Assembly (NCBI RefSeq): GCF_036327005.1
Contig: NZ_JAUGZK010000010.1
Location: 60,050 to 124,049 of the forward strand
Direction of reading: 5' to 3'
Origin: Alkalimonas mucilaginosa
GTDB taxonomy: Bacteria > Pseudomonadota > Gammaproteobacteria > Enterobacterales > Alteromonadaceae
Length of the DNA stretch: 64,000 nt
The notes under the pieces are model-generated. The model ran no database searches and had not been told where the DNA came from. It saw only the letters and a list, made by a program, of their open reading frames with translations. Both the position numbers and the translations under genes were made by a program. Of the stretch, positions 26,571 through 35,251 are shown in pieces. The stretch's first letter is position 1. The number at the start of each line of letters is the position of its first letter.

Positions 26571-26654
26571 ACAGTCTATAGATAGCGCAGCCTGGACTTT
26601 GCGCCTGCGCCTGACTTTCTTTACAATAACCGTCTTTGCGAAAACGGAGCTGTT

Positions 26655-27002
26655 ATGCTGACCATTCTTCACAACCCCCGCTGTTCCAAAAGCCGTCAGG
26701 CCCTTGAACTGCTGCAGCACCATCAGGTTGAAATCACTGTAGTGGATTATCAAAAAGCTCCCCTGACCAAAGCAGAGCTTGCCGCTGTACTGGAAAAACT
26801 TGGCATTCCAGCCAAAGCACTGCTGCGCAACAAAGAAGAGGATTACAAAGCCCTGCAACTGGACAATCCGGCTTTGACAGAAGATGATCTGCTGGATGCC
26901 ATGTTAAGCCACCCCAAACTAATGGAGCGGCCAGTGGTGTTTGATCAACACAGAGCCGTGATTGGCCGACCTCCGGAGAAGGTACTGGAATTGCTGCCAT
27001 GA
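26655..27002 (+). CDS. ArsC-family arsenate reductase-like protein (YfgD)
   Basis: A 115-residue ArsC/Spx-fold protein. The catalytic cysteine C10 sits in HNPRCSKSRQ, and the C-terminal region has HPKLMERPVVF and IGRPPEKVLELL, as in E. coli YfgD, encoded next to bepA. Proteins of this clade may reduce arsenate with glutaredoxin, but no arsenic genes are nearby, so a general thiol-oxidoreductase role is possible. It overlaps the following wrbA by 4 bp. Confidence 0.92.
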   Translation: MLTILHNPRCSKSRQALELLQHHQVEITVVDYQKAPLTKAELAAVLEKLGIPAKALLRNKEEDYKALQLDNPALTEDDLLDAMLSHPKLMERPVVFDQHRAVIGRPPEKVLELLP

Positions 27003-27580
27003 CCGTCAGAGTTTTGATTCTGTATTACTCAAAGCATGGTTCCGTAGCCAGGTTAGCCGACAAAATTGCCATCGGCGTGCAGCAGGCCGGTGCCGAGGTG
27101 ATGGTGCGTTCAGTTGCTCCGCTGGATCCTAGCGAACAACCACGCCATCAGGTCCTGGATATCCAGGACCTGCCACACTGTGATGCACTGATTGTTGGCA
27201 GCCCGGTACGCTTTGGTGTCATGGCTGCCCCGCTAAAAGCCTTTTGGGACCAAACCAGCGAAGCCTGGATCCGCGGCAGTCTGATCGGTAAAGCGGCAGG
27301 AGTTTTTACTTCCTCCGGCAGCATGCACGGCGGCAACGAAAGCACTTTGCTCGGTATGATGCTGCCCATGCTGCATCATGGCATGCTGTTATGTGGCCTG
27401 CCCTACAGCGAACCTGAACTTAATAACACCAACCAAGGTGGCACCCCATACGGCCCAAGCCATGTCAGTGGCTTGAGTGGCGACAAAGCCTTTAGCCGTG
27501 ATGAGCAGCAACTATGTTTAGCACTGGGGCAGCGGATTGCACGCGTGACACAACAACTCAAGACAGGAGCACAACGCTAA
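26999..27580 (+). CDS. wrbA: NAD(P)H:quinone oxidoreductase, WrbA family
   Basis: A 193-residue flavodoxin-fold protein. The FMN phosphate-binding loop is YSKHGSVARLADKIA, followed by IVGSPVRFGVMAAPLKAFWDQT and FTSSGSMHGGNESTL, both hallmark WrbA segments. It makes a two-electron reduction of quinones, limiting redox cycling. The ATG overlaps the arsC-like stop codon (ATGA), and the DUF2069 gene follows without a gap, so the three genes form one translationally linked unit. Confidence 0.93.
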   Translation: MTVRVLILYYSKHGSVARLADKIAIGVQQAGAEVMVRSVAPLDPSEQPRHQVLDIQDLPHCDALIVGSPVRFGVMAAPLKAFWDQTSEAWIRGSLIGKAAGVFTSSGSMHGGNESTLLGMMLPMLHHGMLLCGLPYSEPELNNTNQGGTPYGPSHVSGLSGDKAFSRDEQQLCLALGQRIARVTQQLKTGAQR

Positions 27581-28021
27581 ATGAATGCAGGTAAACCGGA
27601 GCAGCTCTCCAGTGAAACCGTAACCATGGCAGACAAAACCAAGCAATGCTTGCTGCTGGGCCGGATTGGTTTTTTTGGTCTTTTTGTGCTGATCCCAGTG
27701 TGGATACTCTGGTTGGCCCCTCCGAGTCTGGGTAATCCATACGTGCTGCTGGCACTGCTGTGGCTACCGTTGTGGTTTCCACTGCGGGGTATGATCAAAG
27801 GCGATCCCTACACCTTTGCCTGGGCTAATTTTATTGTGATGATTTACTTTGTGCATAGCCTGACCAACTTGTGGGTCGCATCCGGACTTTATTTTTGGCT
27901 ATCTGTGCTTGAACTACTGCTGTCGTTGGCAATGTTTATTGGTTGTACCTATTACGCTCGTTTTCGCGGGCAAGAGCTGGGCCTGAAGATCCCAAGACTG
28001 AAAGATGATCCCAGACCCTGA
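27581..28021 (+). CDS. DUF2069 membrane protein
   Basis: A 146-residue inner-membrane protein with four hydrophobic segments: IGFFGLFVLIPVWILWLAPP, VLLALLWLPLWFPLRG, FAWANFIVMIYFVHSL and WLSVLELLLSLAMFIGC. The block YTFAWANFIVMIYFVH is typical of DUF2069, a family often downstream of wrbA in gammaproteobacteria. Function unknown. It begins directly after the wrbA stop codon. Confidence 0.85.
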   Translation: MNAGKPEQLSSETVTMADKTKQCLLLGRIGFFGLFVLIPVWILWLAPPSLGNPYVLLALLWLPLWFPLRGMIKGDPYTFAWANFIVMIYFVHSLTNLWVASGLYFWLSVLELLLSLAMFIGCTYYARFRGQELGLKIPRLKDDPRP

Positions 28022-28033
28022 GTTTTTGCAATG

Positions 28034-28483
28034 CTAACGGCTGGCATACTCCTGTGCTTGCAAGGTGCAGAGATTCTGTTGACAACTCGGTAGCGGCTCT
28101 GGCAACAACTCACAGGTGCTAATGGTGCCAAGCCGCTCATGCTGCCGCTGTCGCAATGAGCTAAACTGTTCATTGGTATGCAGCAGCATGCTTTCGTCGG
28201 TGCTAAGCACGGAATACGCCAGATACTGCTCCGGGCCGCCACAGGGGCGAACCCCTTTGGCCAGCACCCGACACTGTTGATCTTGCTGGCAGCTGCGGTC
28301 TTCCGTCAACCGATCCATCCGCCGCTCCAACTGACGCAGATTGACCTGCAGTTGAGCCAGAGAGCCATCCAGCTCACTTAATAAAGCAGCACGCTGTTGT
28401 TCTTCAGTCAGTTGCACACAGCCGCTAAAACACAACACAGCCCCTAAAGTGACCAGCCGATACCATGCTGCCTTTGTTGTCAT
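28034..28483 (-). CDS. putative lipoprotein with conserved cysteines
   Basis: 149 residues. A signal peptide ends in the lipobox FSGC (lipidated cysteine at residue 22), and a short coiled coil follows (LAQLQVNLRQLERRMDRL). The rest has paired cysteines: SCQQDQQCRVLAKGVRPCGGPEQ, then STCELLPEPLPSCQQNLC. The order C-x-VLAKG-x-x-PCGGP-x-x-YLAYS recurs in small uncharacterised proteobacterial proteins. A disulfide-stabilised periplasmic domain is likely. It converges on the DUF2069 gene with only 12 bp between the stop codons. Confidence 0.7.
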   Translation of the reverse strand: MTTKAAWYRLVTLGAVLCFSGCVQLTEEQQRAALLSELDGSLAQLQVNLRQLERRMDRLTEDRSCQQDQQCRVLAKGVRPCGGPEQYLAYSVLSTDESMLLHTNEQFSSLRQRQHERLGTISTCELLPEPLPSCQQNLCTLQAQEYASR

Positions 28484-28522
28484 GTTTTGCTCCTTTTAGC
28501 TCTCTACCTTCCAGGCAGACAA

Positions 28523-29017
28523 CTAACTGTTGGTCGTAATACGGGCCATTTGCAGTACAGACACGTAAGCTCCATACTGAAAAGCATAATCAGAAAGCTC
28601 TGCTTCCACTTCAAAACCAAAACGTTCATACAGGGCTACCGCCGCTTCATTATTGCTGTATACCTGCAGCTCCAGTCGACGAATATTCAACCAGTTGTCT
28701 GCCATTTCCAAAGCGGTGCGCAGCAGCGCCGAGCCAATGCCCTGGCCCTGGAAAGGTTCCGACACCGCCATACCAATGTCGGCCGCGTGCCGGCGGCGCT
28801 GATTTTGGAACTGCTGCAGGCCAAGTTGCCCGACCACATCACCATCCAGCTCGGCCACCAGATTGTAAAAGCCGGGCCGGCTCTGGCATAACTGCTCCCA
28901 GTGATTCAGCGCCTGCAATGGCAATTGCAAGGTATTGGCGTATACACTGGGCTGCTGATAAATCTGCTGCATGGCTTTGGCATCAGCCTGTTCAGCATGA
29001 CGGATTATAACCGGCAT
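28523..29017 (-). CDS. GNAT family N-acetyltransferase (YhhY-like)
   Basis: A 164-residue GNAT fold. Motif A, the acetyl-CoA pyrophosphate loop, is FQGQGIGSALL. The opening IIRHAEQADAKAMQQIYQQP, VGQLGLQ, RRRHAADIGMAV and LELQVYSNNEAAVALYERFGF resemble E. coli YhhY, which acetylates amino acids or small amines. It is read in the same direction as the lipoprotein gene 39 bp downstream. The substrate is unproven. Confidence 0.88.
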   Translation of the reverse strand: MPVIIRHAEQADAKAMQQIYQQPSVYANTLQLPLQALNHWEQLCQSRPGFYNLVAELDGDVVGQLGLQQFQNQRRRHAADIGMAVSEPFQGQGIGSALLRTALEMADNWLNIRRLELQVYSNNEAAVALYERFGFEVEAELSDYAFQYGAYVSVLQMARITTNS

Positions 29018-29158
29018 GAGTTCTTCCTTCTGTAAAAAAATGTATCAAGGTATTAACACTTCATCGTTAGCATGCAGTGCAGCAGGTATCAGGACACACC
29101 ATAGCCAGGATCACATCAGGCAAATGCAATCATCATGCTTAGAATAATGAGGTATGCA

Positions 29159-29186
29159 GACAGGTACAAGTGAATTTGTACCTGTC
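29159..29186 (-). terminator. hairpin downstream of etfA
   Basis: A perfect 11-bp inverted repeat (GACAGGTACAA / TTGTACCTGTC) with a 6-base loop, 9 bp past the etfA stop codon. There is no T-run, so it may be a rho-assisted terminator, an mRNA 3'-end stabiliser or a protein site. Confidence 0.45.
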
Positions 29187-29195
29187 CGAGCAAAC

Positions 29196-30122
29196 TTAGA
29201 GTTGAGCTTCGAGCTCAGGGAGAACAGTAAAGAGATCGGCAACCAGACCATAATCGGCCACCTGGAAAATAGGGGCTTCAGCGTCTTTGTTGATAGCCAC
29301 GATGACTTTCGAGTCTTTCATGCCTGCCAGATGCTGAATAGCACCGGAAATCCCGACAGCAATATACAGATCAGGCGCCACAATCTTGCCGGTTTGCCCA
29401 ACCTGCATATCATTCGGCACAAAGCCAGCATCCACAGCGGCGCGGGATGCTCCGATGGCAGCCCCCAGCTTGTCGGCAATACCTTCCAGCAATTTGAAGT
29501 TCTCACCATTTTGCATGCCACGGCCACCAGAGATCACCACTTTAGCAGCTGTTAACTCAGGACGCTCGGAAACGGTCAGCTCCTCGTTGACAAAAGTGGA
29601 AACCGCCAAGTCTTTCACCAGGTCAAGGTTTTGGATCTGCGCCGCTCCCTCTTCAGACACGGCATCAAAAGCAGAGCTTCGAACCGTAATGACTTTGACC
29701 GTATCATCCGATTGCACGGTAGCAATAGCATTACCTGCGTAAATAGGGCGTACAAAGGTGTCAGCCGACTCAACAGCAATGATATCGGAGATTTGCGCTA
29801 CATCCAGTAAAGCAGCCACTCGCGGCAGAAAGTTCTTACCGGTTGTAGTGGCTGCAGCCAAAATATGGCTATAACCTGCAGCCAGCTCCACCACCAAAGC
29901 TGCGATATTCTCTGCCAACTGATGACCATACACCGGGTGATCAGCCAGCAAGACCTTGCTGACCCCAGTTAATTTTGCCGCCTGTTCAGCAACCGCCTGG
30001 CAACCGGCTCCTGCGACCAGCAGTTGAATATCACCGCCAATTTGCTGTGCTGCCTGCACCGTTTTGTGGGTTTCAGGCTTTAGCTGTTGATTGTTGTGCT
30101 CTGCAATAATCAGGATGCTCAT
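29196..30122 (-). CDS. etfA: electron transfer flavoprotein alpha subunit
   Basis: A 308-residue ETF alpha chain. The N-terminal domain has ILIIAEHNNQQLKPET. The C-terminal FAD-binding domain holds VVISGGRGMQNGENF, FVPNDMQVGQTGKIVAPDLYIAVGISGAIQHLAGM and VAINKDAEAPIFQVADYGLVADL, the canonical ETF-alpha signature. It carries electrons from acyl-CoA dehydrogenases to ETF-QO. It overlaps etfB by 4 bp. Confidence 0.97.
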   Translation of the reverse strand: MSILIIAEHNNQQLKPETHKTVQAAQQIGGDIQLLVAGAGCQAVAEQAAKLTGVSKVLLADHPVYGHQLAENIAALVVELAAGYSHILAAATTTGKNFLPRVAALLDVAQISDIIAVESADTFVRPIYAGNAIATVQSDDTVKVITVRSSAFDAVSEEGAAQIQNLDLVKDLAVSTFVNEELTVSERPELTAAKVVISGGRGMQNGENFKLLEGIADKLGAAIGASRAAVDAGFVPNDMQVGQTGKIVAPDLYIAVGISGAIQHLAGMKDSKVIVAINKDAEAPIFQVADYGLVADLFTVLPELEAQL

Positions 30123-30874
30123 TGGATCACCTTTGCTTCATTCTTTAATTTGTCTACCAGCTCCGCCACCGACTCCACAGTAATACCACCTGTGCGACCG
30201 GCCGGTGTCGCCACTTTGACTACTTTTACTTTGGAAACCAGCGCCACACCCAGTTCATCTGCCGGGATCACATCCAAAGGCTTGCGCTTGGCTTTCATAA
30301 TATTTGGCAGGGAAGCATAGCGCGGCTCGTTCAGGCGCAAGTCGGTACTGACCACCGCAGGCAGGCTTAGCTCAACGGTTTGTAGTCCACCATCCACTTC
30401 ACGGGTTACCTGGACTTTGTTGTCTGTGGTAAGCTCCACTTTGGAGGCAAAAGTCCCCTGACCAATACCCGCCAGGGCCGCCAGCATCTGGCCGGTCTGA
30501 TTGTTATCAGAGTCGATCGCCTGCTTGCCGATAATCACTAGCTCAGGTTGCTCTTTGTCCATCAGCTTGTGCAGTAACTTCGCAACTTGCAATGAGTCCA
30601 GATCTGCCTCGGTTTCCAGATGGATGGCACGATCCGCGCCCAGAGCCAGAGCAGTGCGCAGTTGCTCCTGTACTGCTTTGCTACCAATAGATACCACCAC
30701 CACTTCAGTCGCTTTGCCTGCTTCTTTTAGACGGACTGCTTCTTCCACCGCAATTTCACAAAACGGATTCAGTGCCATTTTCACATTGGCTAAATCCACA
30801 CCACTTTGGTCGGCTTTAACCCGCACTTTCACGTTGTAATCGATAACCCGTTTGACCGGCACTAAAATTTTCAT
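30119..30874 (-). CDS. etfB: electron transfer flavoprotein beta subunit
   Basis: A 251-residue ETF beta chain. MKILVPVKRVIDYNVKVRV at the start, MALNPFCEIAVEEAVRLKE, and DSDNNQTGQMLAALAG (AMP/FAD contacts) match the family. It pairs with EtfA and docks on fatty-acid and branched-chain acyl-CoA dehydrogenases. It is the first gene of the etfBA unit and is divergent from etfQO; the shared upstream region carries two candidate LiuR-type sites. Confidence 0.97.
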   Translation of the reverse strand: MKILVPVKRVIDYNVKVRVKADQSGVDLANVKMALNPFCEIAVEEAVRLKEAGKATEVVVVSIGSKAVQEQLRTALALGADRAIHLETEADLDSLQVAKLLHKLMDKEQPELVIIGKQAIDSDNNQTGQMLAALAGIGQGTFASKVELTTDNKVQVTREVDGGLQTVELSLPAVVSTDLRLNEPRYASLPNIMKAKRKPLDVIPADELGVALVSKVKVVKVATPAGRTGGITVESVAELVDKLKNEAKVIQ

Positions 30875-30925
30875 AGATTCCTCACATTACCCAGGGAAAA
30901 CATCCGACTGCTACTGGCAGCTTGA

Positions 30926-30941
30926 TTGACGTGAAGGTAAA
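30926..30941. promoter_or_regulatory. second, weaker LiuR-type site
   Basis: TTGACGTGAAGGTAAA matches the left half-site of the nearby palindrome perfectly and the right half at 5 of 7 positions. It lies 52 bases upstream of the etfB start, so it could serve that promoter. Prediction from sequence only. Confidence 0.35.
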
Positions 30942-30976
30942 CTTATCCAGCAGAACATGCTCACAATCTACTTACT

Positions 30977-30994
30977 GTTGACGTAAACGTCAAC
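30977..30994. promoter_or_regulatory. candidate LiuR-type operator
   Basis: GTTGACGTAAACGTCAAC is an 18-bp inverted repeat with perfect 8-bp arms around AA. It matches the pattern recalled for the MerR-type regulator LiuR, TTnACGTnnACGTnAA, which controls branched-chain amino acid and fatty acid breakdown, including etf genes, in gammaproteobacteria. It lies between divergent etfBA and etfQO. The rest of this 308-bp intergenic region (30875-31182) shows no convincing gene. Confidence 0.55.
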
Positions 30995-31182
30995 CTGCAA
31001 TAGGCTTTACGGGCTGTTTCGTACTGAATTCGCTGTAAATAATAACATCCACTACACTTGCAGACGAGTAGCAGGCACGCCAAATAGGGCGCGATATTGA
31101 TAATGATCAGGGTAACGATGCCTGCAATGAGGTATTCCTTTGTTTCCCTGCAAAACAACGACAACAACGAACGAGGTCAGCT

Positions 31183-32838
31183 GTGGACGTGCAAAGAGAA
31201 TCGATGGAGTTTGACGTAGTAATCGTAGGTGCAGGCCCTGCCGGCTTATCCGCTGCGATTAAGCTGATGCAACAAGCACAGCAAGCCGGGCAGGAGCTGA
31301 TGGTTTGTGTAGTCGAAAAAGGCTCAGAAGTGGGCGCTCATATCTTATCCGGTGCAGTGTTTGAGCCAAGAGCCTTGCACGAGCTGCTGCCTGACTGGCA
31401 GTCATTGGGAGCCCCGCTGAATACCCCGGTTGTACACGACGATATTTACTTGCTGCAATCCGACAGTCAGGCCAAAAAGCTGCCTGGCTTTTCCGTGCCT
31501 AAAACCATGCACAACAGTGGCAATTACATTGTGTCTATGGGCAATGTCTGCCGCTGGTTGGCTGCGCAGGCAGAGCAACTGGGGGTGGAGATATTCCCCG
31601 GCTTCCCGGCAGCAGAGCTGATTATTGAAGATGGCGTGGTCAAAGGTATTATTACCGGTGATATGGGGCTGGATGTCGATGGCACGCCCAAAGATAGCTT
31701 TGAACCAGGCATGGAGCTGCGTGCCAAATACACTATTTTTGCCGAGGGCTGTCGCGGTCACCTTGGCAAGCAGTTGCTGCAGCAATTTGCACTCGATAAA
31801 GACTGCTCGCCACAACATTACGCTATTGGCTTTAAAGAAATCTGGGATGTGGATGCATCCAGGCATCACCCTGGTTTGGTTGTGCACAGCGCAGGCTGGC
31901 CTCTGGATAAAAACACCTCTGGCGGTGGTTACCTGTACCATGCAGAAAACCAGCAAATTCTGGTGGGTTTAATCATCGATCTGAACTACAGCAATCCACA
32001 CCTCAGTCCTTTTGAAGAGTTCCAGCGCTACAAGCAGCACCCGGTGCTAAAGCAATACCTCGAAGGAGGGAAACGCGTCAGCTATGGTGCCCGAGCTATC
32101 ACCAAAGGAGGCCTGAACAGCTTGCCCAAAATGAGCTTTCCCGGAGGCCTGCTGGCAGGCTGTGAAGCCGGTACTCTGAACTTTGCGAAAATCAAGGGCA
32201 ACCACACGGCCATGAAATCCGGCATGCTGGCCGCAGAAACCATCTTTGAAGCCTTGCAACGCGGGGATGAAGGTGGCAAGGATTTAAGCCATCACCAGCA
32301 ACGCTTTGAGCAAAGCTGGCTATACGACGAGCTGTATCGCTCACGCAACTTTGGTCCGGCCATGCACAAATTTGGCACCTTCTGGGGCGGTGCCTACAAC
32401 ACCATCGAACAAAACTGGTTTGGCGGCAAACTCCCCTGGACGCTCAAAGACGAGTCGCTGGACCATGCCCAGCTCAAACCAGCCAGTGAGTGCCCGGTGA
32501 TCAGCTACCCCAAACCTGACAATGTGCTGAGCTTTGACCGTTTATCGTCGGTGTATTTATCCAACACCAACCATGAAGAAAAGCAGCCTTGTCATCTGAA
32601 GCTGAAAGATGCCAGTCTTCCCATCAGTCAAAACCTGCCCCGCTTTGCCGAGCCCGCTCAACGGTATTGCCCGGCCGGGGTATACGAGGTTATCAAAGAA
32701 ACAGATGGCCAGGCCCGTTTCCAGATCAATGCCCAGAACTGCATTCATTGCAAAACCTGTGATATCAAAGATCCGGCACAAAACATCACCTGGGTAACTC
32801 CAGAAGGCCCGGGGGGCCCAAACTACCCCAACATGTAA
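31183..32838 (+). CDS. etfQO: electron transfer flavoprotein-ubiquinone oxidoreductase
   Basis: 551 residues. The FAD domain begins FDVVIVGAGPAGLSAAIKL. KGGLNSLPKMSFPGG and GCEAGTLN are family marks, and the C-terminus carries a 4Fe-4S site (RYCPAGVYE then CIHCKTC), ending GPGGPNYPNM. It is a peripheral inner-membrane enzyme passing electrons from ETF to the quinone pool. The GTG at 31183 is preferred over the ATG at 31204, because GAGG lies 6 bases upstream and family members start with the same short ...ESMEFDVV extension. It is divergent from etfBA. Confidence 0.96.
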   Translation: MDVQRESMEFDVVIVGAGPAGLSAAIKLMQQAQQAGQELMVCVVEKGSEVGAHILSGAVFEPRALHELLPDWQSLGAPLNTPVVHDDIYLLQSDSQAKKLPGFSVPKTMHNSGNYIVSMGNVCRWLAAQAEQLGVEIFPGFPAAELIIEDGVVKGIITGDMGLDVDGTPKDSFEPGMELRAKYTIFAEGCRGHLGKQLLQQFALDKDCSPQHYAIGFKEIWDVDASRHHPGLVVHSAGWPLDKNTSGGGYLYHAENQQILVGLIIDLNYSNPHLSPFEEFQRYKQHPVLKQYLEGGKRVSYGARAITKGGLNSLPKMSFPGGLLAGCEAGTLNFAKIKGNHTAMKSGMLAAETIFEALQRGDEGGKDLSHHQQRFEQSWLYDELYRSRNFGPAMHKFGTFWGGAYNTIEQNWFGGKLPWTLKDESLDHAQLKPASECPVISYPKPDNVLSFDRLSSVYLSNTNHEEKQPCHLKLKDASLPISQNLPRFAEPAQRYCPAGVYEVIKETDGQARFQINAQNCIHCKTCDIKDPAQNITWVTPEGPGGPNYPNM

Positions 32839-32848
32839 CTTTTATTCA

Positions 32849-32870
32849 GGGAGCCAGGTGCTCCCTTTTT
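32849..32870 (+). terminator. rho-independent terminator after etfQO
   Basis: A GGGAGC / GCTCCC stem, 5-base loop, then TTTTT. It lies 10 bp after the etfQO stop codon and isolates the tubulin-like gene as its own transcription unit. Confidence 0.88.
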
Positions 32871-32975
32871 ATTGATCTTAACCAGGTTCAGTGCAAGTCC
32901 CGCATTGTATTCAGCAGAAAAACGGTCTACTTTTAGTGCACAGTCGTATAAAAAACAGATGCAGGAAGAGGCTCT

Positions 32976-35204
32976 ATGGCAACAAAAATACCGACCACCC
33001 AGCCGGACACAAATCAGGATGATCTGCATGATGAAGTGATTGCAGTGCGGCCTGCTGCCAGCAGCGTAGCCCGACAGCCAGTCGTTTCCTTTGGTGGGGA
33101 GCGTTATATGTATTTTACGGAGCGCGATCTCAACCGTATTCTGGCTAACCTGGATGCACTTCGCCAAACCGTTTTCCCAAACAGCGGTGTGGAACACGAA
33201 ATCAGTGCTCCAAGACAGCAACACTTTCCTTCTGTTTGTTTGATTGGCCTTGGCCGTTGTGGCTCCAACATTGCACTGGATGTGGCGTCTCTGGTCTACA
33301 ATGCCCGTAATTTTTACCTGAATGAGTTTAACAACGAAGAAAAGCAAAACCGCGAACAGGAATACCGGCCCATGCGCTGGATTAAGCGCAGCCTGCATTT
33401 AAAACAATCGAATGCGTTAAAACCGGTATTTCTGATAGAACCACTGGTGATGCTGGGTGATTTGGACAAAGACATCGAAGGCCGCATCCGCTTTTCCAAC
33501 AAAGGTGAATCCAGCGGTTTCCTGCACGACTACACCAAAATGAAAATTATGGATTTGTCCGAAGTTCATGCAGGCGGCGCTGGCAATGCCCCTATTCTTG
33601 GCCAGTATCTGGCGAAAATTATTCTGAATAAAGACACACAGCGCTTTTCCAATGCGGACTGGAAGTTTATTCACTCCTACCTGATTGATTCCTGTGGTAT
33701 CAAAGCCAACCAGTCGCGACTGTATTTTTATATTTTCAGTGCCGGCGGTGGTACCGGCTCTGGCATGGCTTCTGAGTTCGGCCTGGCCCAACAGTATGCC
33801 TACATGAGCAAAACCTTCGATACCCGAACCTTACCAGAGAACGAAGAAAACCGCGGTCACTCCTTTGTGTTTGAACCCATCTTTACCAGCGGCATCTGTA
33901 TCCTGCCGAATATTTCTGACCATGGGGTGGAGATGTCCGAGGCGTTGCATATCAATGCCGGTCGTTTACTGTGCAAGTATCTGGCAGAAGAGTGGGACTT
34001 CTCCTACAACTTTGACCATGAGGATGGTAGCGACTCCAGTGTGATGCACCGCATCCGGCCCTGGAATGCGATGATGCTAATCTCCAACGACATCATGCGT
34101 TATGCCGAAGAAACCGATGACGGCGACATCCAGCACATTGATGTCAATGCCATGGAAAAATACGCCAATCAATACATTTCACAGCAAATATTCAATATCT
34201 TGACGGCCCAGGCTGTTACCACGGATTACGATGAAAACTATTTCCGCCGGGCCGGCATTGATATCGGCGAAACCATCCGTCTGGATGCCAATGATCTCTT
34301 TATGAGCCTGGCTGGGCCTGTTGCGGTAGCTTATGCCGAATCGGTGATCCCGGCTGAGAGCAGCAGCCTGGAAAAGGTCAAGCTATTCGACAAACAGGCT
34401 CCAAGTGGTTTGAACATTGACGATCTGTTTTTCCGCTCCATTGACTTGCCGCATTTTAACAAAGTCACTCAGGCCATTGAGGGTATCAGCTTACTGCCGA
34501 TTGAGTCAGAACGCTACCGCGAGACACTGGCCAATTATCAGAAGAATAATTACAACGCGGCTGAGCTAAAGAACCTGCACTTTTTCAAAAACTGCTCATC
34601 CGTGGTGTCCATTGTTTCCTTGCCCAAAGACTACAAATTGTCGTACATCGATTTGAATAAGCTGAAGTCTCATCTGAACAACCTGTTCCCCAATACCACC
34701 TTAAAACGCTATGCTTTGGTAATTGGCGCTTCTGCCAACATTTCGCTGACCACGTTAATTGTGAAAAGCCCGTGCCTGAGTGATGATTTCCTGACACTGA
34801 TTGTCGCCTATATCAAACGTTGCTTTGCCAAAGACAGTTACCGCTTTGATGAACAACTGGACGAGGCCATGCTGGAATTTATTCGTGATGAGCACTTCGA
34901 TGAAGCGCTGCTGGATACCATGCTGAATGAGTTTGAGAATCCGGCCAAAATCCTGGATACCAACTGGTACGCAATCAAACCCATGTATGAGAAAAAATAC
35001 CGCGAGCTGATTCATAGTAAAGATAAATTTATCTCGATCAACGATATCCGGTTATCGCGTGATAGCGTGAAAAAAGCCATCAAGTATCTGCGTGAAATTT
35101 ACCGGCATAAGATCAGCAAAACCAGGGTGATTTCACTGAACCAGTTACCTGGCAAAAAAGAAAGGAAATCCAGTAGCAACGCTGCCAGCGAACCGGAAAA
35201 ATAA
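32976..35204 (+). CDS. tubulin/FtsZ-like GTPase, large
   Basis: A 742-residue protein with the two nucleotide loops of the tubulin/FtsZ superfamily: GLGRCGSN at 91-98 (T1 position) and SAGGGTGSG at 255-263, the tubulin signature GGGTGSG. An unstructured-looking N-terminal tail (1-40) precedes the fold. The domain probably spans 85 to about 500, followed by about 240 residues of mixed helix with a basic tail (KKERKSSSN). It is much longer than FtsZ (about 380) and TubZ (about 480), and best fits the poorly studied tubulin-like family PF13809 (assignment from motifs). There is a GAAGAGG ribosome site, a terminator just upstream and no partner gene in its unit. A filament- or ring-forming role is inference only. 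Confidence 0.75.
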   Translation: MATKIPTTQPDTNQDDLHDEVIAVRPAASSVARQPVVSFGGERYMYFTERDLNRILANLDALRQTVFPNSGVEHEISAPRQQHFPSVCLIGLGRCGSNIALDVASLVYNARNFYLNEFNNEEKQNREQEYRPMRWIKRSLHLKQSNALKPVFLIEPLVMLGDLDKDIEGRIRFSNKGESSGFLHDYTKMKIMDLSEVHAGGAGNAPILGQYLAKIILNKDTQRFSNADWKFIHSYLIDSCGIKANQSRLYFYIFSAGGGTGSGMASEFGLAQQYAYMSKTFDTRTLPENEENRGHSFVFEPIFTSGICILPNISDHGVEMSEALHINAGRLLCKYLAEEWDFSYNFDHEDGSDSSVMHRIRPWNAMMLISNDIMRYAEETDDGDIQHIDVNAMEKYANQYISQQIFNILTAQAVTTDYDENYFRRAGIDIGETIRLDANDLFMSLAGPVAVAYAESVIPAESSSLEKVKLFDKQAPSGLNIDDLFFRSIDLPHFNKVTQAIEGISLLPIESERYRETLANYQKNNYNAAELKNLHFFKNCSSVVSIVSLPKDYKLSYIDLNKLKSHLNNLFPNTTLKRYALVIGASANISLTTLIVKSPCLSDDFLTLIVAYIKRCFAKDSYRFDEQLDEAMLEFIRDEHFDEALLDTMLNEFENPAKILDTNWYAIKPMYEKKYRELIHSKDKFISINDIRLSRDSVKKAIKYLREIYRHKISKTRVISLNQLPGKKERKSSSNAASEPEK

Positions 35205-35216
35205 CGCCCGCAGACA

Positions 35217-35251
35217 GACAAGCTCTGCGCCTGTTCAGGGCAGCGCTTGTC
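35217..35251 (+). terminator. possible terminator hairpin after the tubulin-like gene
   Basis: A two-part stem, GACAAGC then CTGC pairing with GCAG then GCTTGTC, with a symmetric one-base bulge and an 11-base loop. It starts 12 bp after the tubulin-like stop and overlaps the 3' end of the convergent aldo/keto reductase gene. No T-run, so termination is uncertain. Confidence 0.4.

Noticed and set aside
30961..31167. A 68-codon minus-strand frame between etfBA and etfQO
   Set aside because: It covers the palindromic operator, has unusual composition and no ribosome site that stands out.
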